Shown here: piece by piece, positions 10,318-22,915 of the stretch | Position numbering within the stretch: the first letter of the stretch is position 1 | How the letters are laid out: each line of letters opens with the position of its first letter | Source: an uncultured bacterium | GTDB taxonomy: Bacteria; Bacillota; Clostridia; Lachnospirales; Lachnospiraceae | Length of the DNA: 64,000 bases | Direction of reading: 5' to 3' | Assembly: GCA_947073545.1 (NCBI GenBank) | Contig: CAMTMP010000018.1 | Span: 1 to 64,000, forward strand | The notes under the pieces: model-generated | Told to the model about the DNA's origin: nothing | Database searches by the model: none | Seen by the model: the letters and a program-made list of their open reading frames with translations, nothing else | Translations under genes and position numbers: made by a program

Positions 10318-11046
10318 ATGGAGAAAAAAGGATCGGAAAAATATGACGGGCTTGTCAAAATCGGACTGCTTCTGCTGCTGGCGGCAGCCTTTGGATTTGC
10401 TCTGCGGGGCGGGGCGCGTATGGTGTCCTCGAACCGGATTTTGCCGGACAAAGCGGAGAAGGAAAAACCGTGTGTGGTTATCGACGCAGGACATGGCGGA
10501 GCAGATCCCGGCAAGGTGGGCGTGGACGGCAGTCTGGAAAAAGACATTAACTTAAAGATTGCGAAAAAACTGGCTCTCTTTCTCGCGGCGGCGGATGTGG
10601 ACGTGGTACTCACAAGGGAAGACGACGCCGGGCTTTATGACGAGAATGTTTCCAATAAGAAAGTGCAGGACATGAAAAACCGTGTGGCGTTGATTGAGGA
10701 GAAAAAACCGGCATTGACGGTGAGTATCCACCAGAACAGTTACCATGAGGAGTATGTGCACGGCGCGCAGGTCTTCTATTACGAAGGCAGCGATGAGAGT
10801 AAAGCGATTGCGGAGCGTATGCAGCAGGTGCTGGCTGAGCAGATCGATCCGGATAACGCCAGACAGGCGAAAGCGAACAGCAGCTATTATTTATTGAAAA
10901 AGACATCGTCGCCTATTGTTATCGTGGAGTGCGGATTTCTTTCCAATTACGAGGAGGCGCAGAAACTTTCCTCGGAGGCCTATCAGGAGAAGGCGGCATG
11001 GGCGATCCATTTGGCGATTCTGAACCATCTGAACGCGGCGGAATAA
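10318..11046 (+). CDS. cwlD: N-acetylmuramoyl-L-alanine amidase (CwlD-like, Amidase_3)
   Basis: VVIDAGHGGADPGKVG, TREDD, SIHQNSYH, IVIVECGFLSN motifs. Confidence 0.85.
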   Translation: MEKKGSEKYDGLVKIGLLLLLAAAFGFALRGGARMVSSNRILPDKAEKEKPCVVIDAGHGGADPGKVGVDGSLEKDINLKIAKKLALFLAAADVDVVLTREDDAGLYDENVSNKKVQDMKNRVALIEEKKPALTVSIHQNSYHEEYVHGAQVFYYEGSDESKAIAERMQQVLAEQIDPDNARQAKANSSYYLLKKTSSPIVIVECGFLSNYEEAQKLSSEAYQEKAAWAIHLAILNHLNAAE

Positions 11047-11127
11047 ATATGATCCAAAAGAGACTGTGGTGCAGGCTTGGGGCCGGGCATAGGCATATGA
11101 CAGATACAGAGTGAGAAGGATGCGGAT

Positions 11128-12177
11128 GTGGATACAAAGGTAATCCGGATAGAAGAACTGCAAAGAGAGGAAGCGGCGATACGGGAGGCAGGTGAGATCG
11201 TCAAGGCGGGAGGTCTGGTGGCGTTCCCTACAGAGACGGTTTACGGTCTGGGGGGAGACGCGCTGAATCCGGCCTCTTCCCGAAAAATTTATGAAGCGAA
11301 AGGCAGACCTTCCGACAATCCGCTGATTGTGCATATTGCGGACATGGAGGCTTTGGCGGCCATCGTAAAGAGTGTGCCGGAATCTGCCAAAATGTTGGCG
11401 GAGGCTTTCTGGCCGGGGCCGCTCACCATGATTTTGGAGAAATCGGATCTGGTGCCGAAGGAGACGACTGGCGGGCTTGAAACGGTGGCGGTGCGTATGC
11501 CGTCGGACGCCGTGGCTTTGGCGTTTATCAGGGCGGCTGGCGGATATGTGGCCGCGCCCAGCGCCAACCGTTCCGGCAGACCGAGTCCTACCCGTGCCAC
11601 CTATGTGGCGCAGGATTTGGACGGAAGGATAGAAATGATATTGGACGGTGGTGACGCTACACTGGGACTGGAATCCACGATTGTGGATCTGACGGCGGAA
11701 CCGCCCGCGATTCTGCGCCCCGGGTTTATTACCGGGGAAATGCTCCGGCAGAAGCTTGGACGTGTGGAGGAGGACGAAACGCTTTTTTCTGCAGACAGCG
11801 GACAAGCCCCGAAAGCGCCTGGCATGAAGTACCGGCATTACGCGCCGAAGGGAGAACTGGTAATTGTGAGAGGGCAGACGGAGGCGGTAACGGACTACAT
11901 CGGCAAAGAACTTGCCCAAATGCGCAAAAACAAGAAAAAGACGGGCGTTATTGCTACCGATGAAACACTGGATAAATATAAGGCGGATGTGCCGCGAAGC
12001 GTCGGGAAAAGAACGGATGCGGACGCGGCGGCGAAAGGGCTGTACCGCATTCTGCGGGAGTTTGACGACGAGGGTGTGGAAGCAATTTATTCGGAGAGCT
12101 TTGACGGGGAGGGCGTCTCTCAAGCGGTAATGAACCGGCTCCTAAAAGCGGCGGGACATAGAGTGATCAACGTGTGA
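11128..12177 (+). CDS. ywlC: L-threonylcarbamoyladenylate synthase (Sua5/YrdC/YwlC)
   Basis: GGLVAFPTETVYGLGGDALNPASSRKIYEAKGRPSDNPLIVHI; APSANRSGRPSPT; C-terminal Sua5 domain. GTG start. Confidence 0.92.
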   Translation: MDTKVIRIEELQREEAAIREAGEIVKAGGLVAFPTETVYGLGGDALNPASSRKIYEAKGRPSDNPLIVHIADMEALAAIVKSVPESAKMLAEAFWPGPLTMILEKSDLVPKETTGGLETVAVRMPSDAVALAFIRAAGGYVAAPSANRSGRPSPTRATYVAQDLDGRIEMILDGGDATLGLESTIVDLTAEPPAILRPGFITGEMLRQKLGRVEEDETLFSADSGQAPKAPGMKYRHYAPKGELVIVRGQTEAVTDYIGKELAQMRKNKKKTGVIATDETLDKYKADVPRSVGKRTDADAAAKGLYRILREFDDEGVEAIYSESFDGEGVSQAVMNRLLKAAGHRVINV

Positions 12178-12245
12178 GAAGAAGTTTTGCGTCTCACACA
12201 GAAGAATGCCAAATAGACGGCGTTCACAAATAAATACAGGAAGCG
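12172..12245. repeat. Structured intergenic repeat (copy A of GTGTGAGAAGAA family)
   Basis: GTGTGAGAagaagttttgcgTCTCACAC plus GAATGCC/GGCGTTC hairpin; matches 19721-19832; first 6 nt are the final codon and stop of ywlC. Confidence 0.65.
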
Positions 12246-12277
12246 GCGTTTTGCGCGCTTCAGAAAGGCAGGAAAAT

Positions 12278-12709
12278 ATGATAGCAATAGGAAGTGACCA
12301 CGGCGGATATGATTTAAGGCAGAAGGTAATGGCACATTTGAAAGAGCGGGGACTGGAGTATAAGGACTTTGGATGTCCGGATAAAAGCTCCTGCGACTAT
12401 CCGATTTTCGGCGCGGCGGTGGCGAAGGCGGTGGCTTCCGGAGAGTGTGACAGGGGTATTGTGATCTGCACTACAGGCATCGGAATATCCATGACGGCGA
12501 ACAAGGTAAAGGGAATACGCTGTGCACTCTGCGGGGATCCGGTTTCCGCGAGACTGACGAGAGAACATAATGACGCGAATGTGCTTGCTATAGGTGCGGC
12601 GATTGTCGGAGAAGCGGTTGCGCTTGATATCGTGGATATTTTTCTGGACACGCCTTTTTCTCATGGGGAGAGGCATCAGAGAAGAGTGGATTTGATCGAG
12701 AACTGTTAG
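12278..12709 (+). CDS. rpiB: Ribose-5-phosphate isomerase B
   Basis: MIAIGSDHGGYDLRQKV; GIVICTTGIGISMTANKVKGIRCALC; HNDANVLAIGA. Confidence 0.92.
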   Translation: MIAIGSDHGGYDLRQKVMAHLKERGLEYKDFGCPDKSSCDYPIFGAAVAKAVASGECDRGIVICTTGIGISMTANKVKGIRCALCGDPVSARLTREHNDANVLAIGAAIVGEAVALDIVDIFLDTPFSHGERHQRRVDLIENC

Positions 12710-12719
12710 GTTAGGAGAA

Positions 12720-12845
12720 ACGATTGAAAAATCACACTGATGTGCTGATTTTTCAATCTCGAGTTTGCGCCGGAGCCACAAACTCGGAATCGCAGCCGAG
12801 AATTTAAGATTCTCGGCGCGTGCCTTCGCAAAAAGCTCCGGCATG
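12720..12845. repeat. Nested inverted-repeat intergenic element
   Basis: GATTGAAAAATCA/TGATTTTTCAATC; CGAGTTTG/CAAACTCG; GCCGAGAAT/ATTCTCGGC; outer GCCGGAGC/GCTCCGGC. Confidence 0.65.
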
Positions 12846-12854
12846 GAGGAAAAT

Positions 12855-14054
12855 ATGGAAAGGAAACGAAGAGCGGCTGCCTGCCTGACGCTTGTTCTGC
12901 TTTGTGGCATAATGCCGCTCTCCGTGCAGGCTACGGAGGAGACCAGAAAGCAGATCGAGGAAGCGGAGCAGCAGCGGGAAGAGACGGAAGGCAAACTGGA
13001 TGAGACGGAAGAAAAACTGGAGGGACTTAACGAGCAGCACAGTTCCCTGCAGGGCGCGCTCTCTACACTGAACACGGAGCTTACGCAGGTAAGCAACAAT
13101 CTGAATGATCTGGAGGAGCAGATTGCCGACAAGGAAGAAGAGATTGCCAATCTGGAAGAGCAGATTGCGCAGGTGGAGGAGGAGCTGGCGGAAGCGATTG
13201 CCTTAAAGGAAGCACAGTACGCCACCATGAAAAAGCAGATTCAGTTTGCTTATGAGCGCAGCAGCAATCTTTATATGGAGCTGTTTTTTTCTTCGGGAAG
13301 TCTGTCTGATTTTCTGAATAAAAATGAATATATTGAGCAGCTTTCCGCCTATCAGGGAAAGGTGCTGGACGAGTATAAAGCAGCGCAGGCGGCCATGGAG
13401 CAGAAGCAGGCGGAACTGGAGCTTGCAAAAAAGGAGCAGGAAGAGAACCGGGAGGAGCTGGCGGAATACAAAGTGCAGGTGGTGGCGGAGCAGGGACGTG
13501 TTTCCGGGCTTGTGAGCCAGACGTCAAGCAATCTGAACGCTACGGAGAATCAGATTTCCGAGGCGGAGGCGGAGGCTCTTGCCTACGAGCAGCGGCTCAA
13601 AGAGCAGGAAGAAAATCTTTCCGCGCTCCGCGCCAAGCTGGCGGAGGAAATCCGCATGGCCGAGTTGGCATCCCAGTCGAGCTGGCGAGATATTTCCGAA
13701 GTGAGCTTCGCAGAGGGGGACAGATATCTTCTGGCGAATCTGATTTACTGTGAGGCGGGCGGCGAGTCCTATGCCGGACAGGTGGCAGTCGGCTCGGTGG
13801 TAATCAACCGCGTGTTGAGTTCCGTATACCCCGATACGGTAACCGGAGTCATTTACCAGTCGGGACAGTTTTCACCCGTGGCCAGCGGGCGTCTTGCGCT
13901 TGCGCTGGCGGAGGGCAGAGCCACCGGAAGCTGTTATCAGGCGGCAGATGAAGTCATGGGCGGCACCACCAATGTGAGCAACTGTGTCTATTTCAGGACA
14001 CCCGTAGACGGAATCGAACCCCGCTACAGAATCGGCGGGCATATTTTCTATTAA
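12855..14054 (+). CDS. Secreted coiled-coil protein with C-terminal cell wall hydrolase (SleB-like) domain
   Basis: Signal peptide; long coiled coil; C-terminus 'LLANLIYCEAGGESYAGQVAVGSVVINRVLSSVYPDTVTGVIYQ..QFSPV'. Confidence 0.88.
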   Translation: MERKRRAAACLTLVLLCGIMPLSVQATEETRKQIEEAEQQREETEGKLDETEEKLEGLNEQHSSLQGALSTLNTELTQVSNNLNDLEEQIADKEEEIANLEEQIAQVEEELAEAIALKEAQYATMKKQIQFAYERSSNLYMELFFSSGSLSDFLNKNEYIEQLSAYQGKVLDEYKAAQAAMEQKQAELELAKKEQEENREELAEYKVQVVAEQGRVSGLVSQTSSNLNATENQISEAEAEALAYEQRLKEQEENLSALRAKLAEEIRMAELASQSSWRDISEVSFAEGDRYLLANLIYCEAGGESYAGQVAVGSVVINRVLSSVYPDTVTGVIYQSGQFSPVASGRLALALAEGRATGSCYQAADEVMGGTTNVSNCVYFRTPVDGIEPRYRIGGHIFY

Positions 14055-14084
14055 GCATTGAGCGTGCAGATTTGTGACAGATCG

Positions 14085-14205
14085 GACAGAAGAAAGCTTG
14101 CTTTCGGATGGCTGAGATGGCGCAAATCTATAGGGCGAAAGCCCGAGATGAGCAAAAGGAAGCCGTGAAGCGGCATTTTTGCGAATCGGCACGGCGGGGT
14201 AGAGG
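14085..14205. repeat. Nested inverted-repeat intergenic element
   Basis: AGATTTG/CAAATCT; GAAAGCttGCTTTC; GGGCGAAAGCCC; GCAAAA-ggaaGCCGtgaagCGGCa-TTTTTGC; shares GATGAGCAAAAGGA and TTTTGCGAAT with 20815-20870. Confidence 0.65.
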
Positions 14206-14208
14206 AGA

Positions 14209-14685
14209 TTATCTATATTTTTCCAACGGCTCCTGCAGCTTCTCAAACCCGCCGTCATAGATCACCTGCAGCAGATGGCTGAGAGTCAAAAGCGCCTGCT
14301 TTAACATGGCGTCGTTCAAAAGTCCGGCCTCTTTGGCGGTAGCAAGCTCGTCGATATCCACGACCTTCACAAAGCCGTCGGGATAAATGATGACATCAGC
14401 CAAAAGATCTGTAATGATATATGTGTCGGTTTGGGCGTCGTGGTCGTAATCCACAATGTCGCAGTACCAGTATAGAAGAGAGTCGTTTTTGTCATAGAAA
14501 CGGCTCACTTTTATGCCCTCCCGCAGATAGTAGCAGGAGAGACCGTGGTGCAGATCTTTTCTGGGCTTGAGAGTGTGCCAGGCAGTCACGATAATATCTT
14601 CGTCGCGGTAAAGAAGCCTGTCGTCTTTTAACAGGACGCATTCTTCCGGAATCAGTCTCTTGCGGTAAAGAATCGGATCTGTCAT
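14209..14685 (-). CDS. DUF402 domain-containing protein
   Basis: YYLREGIKVSRFYDKNDSLLYWYCDIVDY..TYIITDLLADVIIYPDGFVKVVDIDEL, typical DUF402. Confidence 0.8.
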   Translation of the reverse strand: MTDPILYRKRLIPEECVLLKDDRLLYRDEDIIVTAWHTLKPRKDLHHGLSCYYLREGIKVSRFYDKNDSLLYWYCDIVDYDHDAQTDTYIITDLLADVIIYPDGFVKVVDIDELATAKEAGLLNDAMLKQALLTLSHLLQVIYDGGFEKLQEPLEKYR

Positions 14686-14860
14686 GTTTTATCTCCCCCC
14701 AATCGCTTTGTTATTTAAACGTACACTGCCGAGAGATAAATGTCAACGTTTCCCCGAAAATTTGCCCATTATTGAACTTGGTCTGGACAAAAGTACCAAA
14801 AATGAGTATAATTTTCTTGTTAGGCTTTTGGGAAATTCTGTGGATTGGGAAGGCGGTATT

Positions 14861-15139
14861 TTGAAGTATCATAGAACTGTTTATCAGGCGTTAACGATGA
14901 TCACACAGTTTGGCGTCAACATGCTTGTTCCCATCTTTCTCTGTTCCTTTGCAGGAATGTTTCTGGACAGGAAATTTGGGACCGATGTCTGGATGGTGGC
15001 GCTTTTTTTCGTAGGCGCGCTTGCCGGATTTACCAATGTGTTCCGGTTTGCGAGACGGATTTACGAGACGCCGGCAAAGACGCGAAGGCGCAGTACACAG
15101 AAAAAAGAAGAGATGGAAGAGAATGAAAAGAAAAATTGA
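14861..15139 (+). CDS. AtpZ/AtpI-like F0F1-ATPase assembly protein
   Basis: QFGVNMLVPIFLCSFAGMFLDRKFGTDVWMVALFFVGALAGFTNVFRF; TTG start at 14861 proposed (ORF open from 14684). Confidence 0.7.
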   Translation: MKYHRTVYQALTMITQFGVNMLVPIFLCSFAGMFLDRKFGTDVWMVALFFVGALAGFTNVFRFARRIYETPAKTRRRSTQKKEEMEENEKKN

Positions 15140-15536
15140 TCAAACGCTGCTTGAGCTTTGGATAGGCATTATGGTATACGGCGTTATTTTTGAGATTGTA
15201 CTTCTATTTTTTTCCCGGGACCCCGCTTACAGTATAGGACTCTGGATCGGCGTGCTGCTCGCCGTTGCGGGCGCGTTTCATATGTGGTGGTCCTTAGACC
15301 GGGGACTGGATCTGCCGGAGAAGGAAGCCGTAAAGAGTCTGGGCGCGCAGAATATCATACGCTATGCGGCTCTTGTGATTGTGATAGGAGCGCTTATGCT
15401 GGTGGATTTCGGGAATCCGATTTTCACGTTTTGCGGCTATATGGGTATGAAGGTTTCCGCATATCTGAATCCGCTGATCCACAGGCTCAGGACAGGAAAG
15501 AAGGAACAGGAAATTTCGGACGGTACTGCTTTATAA
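15123..15536 (+). CDS. ATP synthase subunit I-like membrane protein
   Basis: Four predicted TM segments, small protein immediately preceding atpB. Confidence 0.7.
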   Translation: MKRKIDQTLLELWIGIMVYGVIFEIVLLFFSRDPAYSIGLWIGVLLAVAGAFHMWWSLDRGLDLPEKEAVKSLGAQNIIRYAALVIVIGALMLVDFGNPIFTFCGYMGMKVSAYLNPLIHRLRTGKKEQEISDGTAL

Positions 15537-15659
15537 AGGCACAGGCCTGCATGACTTCATCTGCTGGTGGCGCAGCGTGTGGGCCGTGCGGCGGGCAGGA
15601 AAAATATTCCTACCCGGTTAAGACTTTACATACAATTATGTGTAGAAGGAGGTGAGAGG

Positions 15660-16379
15660 ATGGGACAGGGAATTATGTTGTCCGGCGGTGCGGATATTGA
15701 CTTTATGATTCACGGCGTTTTTTCCTATGAGCTTTTTGGGCAGACCGTGTGGATCACCACCACCCATGTGTGCGTGCTGATCGTCATGCTGGTGATCATA
15801 GGTTTCTGCATTGCGGCGAACCGCGTTGTTAAGCACGCTTCGGAAGTTCCGGGGACTTTCCAGAACATTGTCGAGCTGGTGGTGGAAATGCTTGACAAGA
15901 TGGTTGGCGGCGTTATGGGGAAATTCAGCCCGCAATTCCGCAACTACATCAGCACGATATTTATTTTTATCCTGCTGAGCAATATTTCGGGACTGTTCGG
16001 GCTCAGACCGCCGACGGCGGATTACGGCGTCACATTACCTATGGGTGTCATGACGTTTGTGCTGATCCACTTCAACAAGTTCAGGTATCAGAAAGTGAAG
16101 GGCGTGCTCTCGGGATTATGTGATCCGTGGCCGATCTGGGCGCCAATCAATGTGATCGGCGATGTGGCGGTGCCGATCTCTTTGTCGCTGCGTTTGTTCG
16201 CAAACGTTCTGTCGGGCACTGTAATGATGGCGCTGGTGTATGCACTCTTGTCGAAGATCGCCATTATCTGGCCGGCTGCGCTCCATGTGTATTTCGACCT
16301 GTTTTCGGGCGCGATTCAGACATATGTGTTCTGTATGCTGACCATGACGTACATCACGGATGCCTGCACGACGGAGTAA
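15660..16379 (+). CDS. atpB: F0F1 ATP synthase subunit a
   Basis: RPPTADYGVTLPMGVMTF, PISLSLRLFANVLSGTVMMAL; strong RBS aaggaggtg upstream of 15660. Confidence 0.95.
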   Translation: MGQGIMLSGGADIDFMIHGVFSYELFGQTVWITTTHVCVLIVMLVIIGFCIAANRVVKHASEVPGTFQNIVELVVEMLDKMVGGVMGKFSPQFRNYISTIFIFILLSNISGLFGLRPPTADYGVTLPMGVMTFVLIHFNKFRYQKVKGVLSGLCDPWPIWAPINVIGDVAVPISLSLRLFANVLSGTVMMALVYALLSKIAIIWPAALHVYFDLFSGAIQTYVFCMLTMTYITDACTTE

Positions 16380-16404
16380 AAACTATAAACCATATGTAGA
16401 ACAC

Positions 16405-16808
<404 letters not shown>

Positions 16809-16810
16809 TC

Positions 16811-16918
16811 AGTTACGGCGGGCATCAGACCGTTCCAAATTATTTTGCAATAGATCTGATGCTTGGCACAATATAAGTGTTTTACGGCCAGGGCAGCGAG
16901 TGCGCCGATCCGTAATGC
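16811..16918. repeat. Nested inverted-repeat element in atpE-atpF spacer
   Basis: Outer TTACGG/CCGTAA; inner GCATCAGA/TCTGATGC. Confidence 0.55.
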
Positions 16919-16945
16919 ACATTTTAATGAAAGGAGGACTGACGC

Positions 16946-17506
16946 TTGAGTACGACAGTTGCGAATTTGGCGTTGGCGTCCGCGGAGATGGCGCCGAGGT
17001 TGTTTGACCTCGACTTACAGTTGATCGCGGATTCCGTGCTGATGATTATAGCTGTGTTCTCGCTCTTTCTGATCGCTTCCCATCTTCTGTTTAATCCCGT
17101 GCGGGATATGATGGAAAAGCGGCAGGAGCGCATCAAAAGCGAGCTGGATACGGCGGCATCCGACATGGAAAATGCCAGAGCGTTGAAGGAAGAGTACGAG
17201 AAGAAGCTGAAAGAAATTGACAAGGAAGCTGAAGAAATTCTCGCGGAGGCGCGCAAGAAAGCTTTGGCGAATGAAAATAAGATCGTGGCGGACGCGAAGG
17301 AGGAAGCGGCAAGGATTCTTGAGAGAGCCGAAGTGGAGGCAGAGCTTGAGAAGAAGAAGGCCGTTGACGAGGTGAAGCGCGAGATGGTAGTGCTTGCATC
17401 CATGATGGCTGCCAAGGTAGTGAACGCGGCAATCGACACCACTGTGCAGGACAGTCTGGTGGAGGAGACGCTTAAGGAAATAGGTGAGAGCACATGGCTA
17501 AGCTGA
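16946..17506 (+). CDS. atpF: F0F1 ATP synthase subunit b
   Basis: N-terminal TM followed by charged helix 'FNPVRDMMEKRQERIKSELDTA'; TTG start. Confidence 0.92.
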   Translation: MSTTVANLALASAEMAPRLFDLDLQLIADSVLMIIAVFSLFLIASHLLFNPVRDMMEKRQERIKSELDTAASDMENARALKEEYEKKLKEIDKEAEEILAEARKKALANENKIVADAKEEAARILERAEVEAELEKKKAVDEVKREMVVLASMMAAKVVNAAIDTTVQDSLVEETLKEIGESTWLS

Positions 17507-18039
17507 TTTCAAAGACATACGGTGACGCGTTGTTCGAACTTGCGGTGGAAGAAGGTAAGGTAGACGTCCTGTTGGAAGAAATGGAACAGCTTCAGAAAAT
17601 CCTTGCGGAGAATGCGGATTTCGCCAGACTGATGAATCATCCTAAGATCATTAAAGAGGAGAAGATCGAGGTTGCGAAAACCGTGTTTGCGGGAAGGGTA
17701 TCCGAGGAGCTGCTCGGGTTTCTCACTATCATTATCTCGAAAGACCGGTACAGGGAGATCGACGAGATCCTGAAATATTTTGTCGCCAAGGTTAAGGAGT
17801 ATAAGGGAATAGGCATCGCCACAGTGACGACAGCCGTTCCGCTTAAGGACAGCCAGTGTAAGGAAGTTGAGAAGAAACTGCTTGACACCACACAGTATAA
17901 GTCCATGGAGATCAGTTATGACGTGGACGCTTCCCTGATCGGGGGCATGGTGATCCGAATTGGCGACAGAGTTGTTGACAGCAGCATAAGGACGAAATTG
18001 AACGAGCTGCAGAAGGATCTGCTAAAGGTACAGATTTAG
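17494..18039 (+). CDS. atpH: F0F1 ATP synthase subunit delta
   Basis: YGDALFELAVEEGKVD ... ISYDVDASLIGGMVIRIGDRVVDSSIRTKLNEL. Confidence 0.93.
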   Translation: MAKLISKTYGDALFELAVEEGKVDVLLEEMEQLQKILAENADFARLMNHPKIIKEEKIEVAKTVFAGRVSEELLGFLTIIISKDRYREIDEILKYFVAKVKEYKGIGIATVTTAVPLKDSQCKEVEKKLLDTTQYKSMEISYDVDASLIGGMVIRIGDRVVDSSIRTKLNELQKDLLKVQI

Positions 18040-18049
18040 GCGGAAATAT

Positions 18050-18195
18050 GTGAACAAGTAATCATTCGGTGCAGGCCGAAGCATTGATTGCCGAAGCCGC
18101 AAGAATATGATTCAGGTGTGCGAAATTCCATCGCCGAAGACGATTCGGAATGAATTTTGCATTGGAACTGTAAAGGCATTGAACAGTTACGAATA
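18050..18195. repeat. Nested inverted-repeat element in atpH-atpA spacer
   Basis: AATCA-TTCGG/CCGAA-TGATT; CCGAA-gacga-TTCGG; GCGAAATTCC/GGAATgaATTTTGC; AACTGT/ACAGTT. Confidence 0.55.
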
Positions 18196-18214
18196 AAAAG
18201 AAAGGTGCGTATGA

Positions 18215-19850
<1,636 letters not shown>

Positions 19851-19864
19851 AGGAGGGTAATGCT

Positions 19865-20731
19865 ATGGCCTCAATGAGAGACATAAAAAGGCGTAAAGGC
19901 AGTATTCAGAGTACACAGCAGATTACCAAAGCTATGAAACTCGTTTCTACCGTTAAACTGCAGAGGGCGAAACAGCGAGCAGAACAGTCGAAGGCATATT
20001 TTAACTGTATGTATGAGACGGTGACATCCATGCTGGCTAAGACCGGCGGCTTAAATCATCCCTACCTGACGGCCGGGGAATCGCAGAAGAAAGCGATGAT
20101 CGTGATTACCTCCAACAGAGGTCTTGCGGGTGGCTACAATTCCAATGTCGTGAAATTGATCACAAAGGGCGATTTTAAGAAGGAAGATCTGCGTATCTAT
20201 GCGATCGGCAAGAAGGGCAGGGATGCCTTGAACCGGGGCGGTTATGAGATTGTGGAGGAAAATTCCGATATCATTGAGGAGCCGTCCTATGTAGATGCGA
20301 TGGCTTTGTGCGATAGGGTGCTTGCCTCCTTTGCGGCGGGGGAAATCGGAGAGATTTATCTCGCTTATACGGGATTTAAGAACACGGTGGTTCATGTGCC
20401 TACGCTTCTGAAGCTCCTCCCCGTGGAACCGGTGCAGAATGCGAAGGAAGAGACGCAGGAGACAGGAAGCAAAGCGCTGATGAATTTCGAGCCGGCGGAC
20501 GACGAGGCGCTGGATATGATTATTCCCAAATATGTCACCAGCCTGATCTACGGCGGCTTGGTAGAAGCGGTTGCGAGCGAGAACGGTGCGAGAATGCAGG
20601 CCATGGATTCCGCAACGAGCAATGCTGAGGAAATGATAGATCACCTATCGCTGATGTATAACAGAGCGCGTCAGGGATCTATTACGCAGGAATTAACAGA
20701 AATTATCGCAGGTGCAAATGCGATCTCGTAA
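19865..20731 (+). CDS. atpG: F0F1 ATP synthase subunit gamma
   Basis: MASMRDIKRRKGSIQSTQQITKAMKLVSTVKLQRAK; C-terminal 'YNRARQGSITQELTEIIAGANAI'. Confidence 0.97.
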   Translation: MASMRDIKRRKGSIQSTQQITKAMKLVSTVKLQRAKQRAEQSKAYFNCMYETVTSMLAKTGGLNHPYLTAGESQKKAMIVITSNRGLAGGYNSNVVKLITKGDFKKEDLRIYAIGKKGRDALNRGGYEIVEENSDIIEEPSYVDAMALCDRVLASFAAGEIGEIYLAYTGFKNTVVHVPTLLKLLPVEPVQNAKEETQETGSKALMNFEPADDEALDMIIPKYVTSLIYGGLVEAVASENGARMQAMDSATSNAEEMIDHLSLMYNRARQGSITQELTEIIAGANAIS

Positions 20732-20734
20732 ACC

Positions 20735-22322
<1,588 letters not shown>

Positions 22323-22334
22323 AGGCAGGCAATT

Positions 22335-22412
22335 GTTCAGTACAGGATTTTGCACACCGTTTAAAATCCGTATGAAAACATAGCGGCAGCTATGAGGGTA
22401 CTGAATAGCCGC
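22335..22412. repeat. Nested inverted-repeat element in atpD-atpC spacer
   Basis: TTCAGTAC/GTACTGAA enclosing GGATTTT/AAAATCC and CATAGCggcaGCTATG; alternative GCGGC/GCCGC pairing next to atpC RBS. Confidence 0.7.
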
Positions 22413-22425
22413 AGGAGGTAAATAT

Positions 22426-22836
22426 ATGGCTGAGGACAGCAGAAACTTTACATTAAAGATCATCACACCGGACAGAGTGTTCTTTGAGGATGAGGTGTCC
22501 ATGGTGGAGTTTAACACGGTCGAGGGCGAGGTCGGCATATATAGGGAGCACATCCCGATGACGATGATCGTTGCGCCCGGAATCCTCACGATCACGAAGG
22601 ATCAGGAGGTGTCTGAAGCGGCTCTGCATGCGGGGTTTGCCGAGGTGCTTCAGGATCAGGTCACGGTGCTTGCGGAGATTATAGAGTGGCCTGACGAGAT
22701 CGACGTGGAACGTGCGGAGGAATCCAAATCCCGCGCCGAAGAACGTATCAGGGAACATGCGCCGGGAACGGACATGCGGAGAGCGGAAATGTCTCTGAAG
22801 AGAGCGGTGGCGAGAATAGAGACAGTACACAAATGA
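22426..22836 (+). CDS. atpC: F0F1 ATP synthase subunit epsilon
   Basis: [49 protein letters not shown]. Confidence 0.95.
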   Translation: MAEDSRNFTLKIITPDRVFFEDEVSMVEFNTVEGEVGIYREHIPMTMIVAPGILTITKDQEVSEAALHAGFAEVLQDQVTVLAEIIEWPDEIDVERAEESKSRAEERIREHAPGTDMRRAEMSLKRAVARIETVHK

Positions 22837-22847
22837 CGGGGTACTAT

Positions 22848-22873
22848 GGGGGAACGGATCGATCCGTTCCCCT
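22848..22873 (+). terminator. Terminator hairpin at end of atp operon
   Basis: Perfect palindrome GGGGAACGGATC/GATCCGTTCCCC followed by tgttt. Confidence 0.65.
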
Positions 22874-22915
22874 GTTTATACACAGACGAAAGGAAAAGGA
22901 GAAGGGGCTAGGCAT

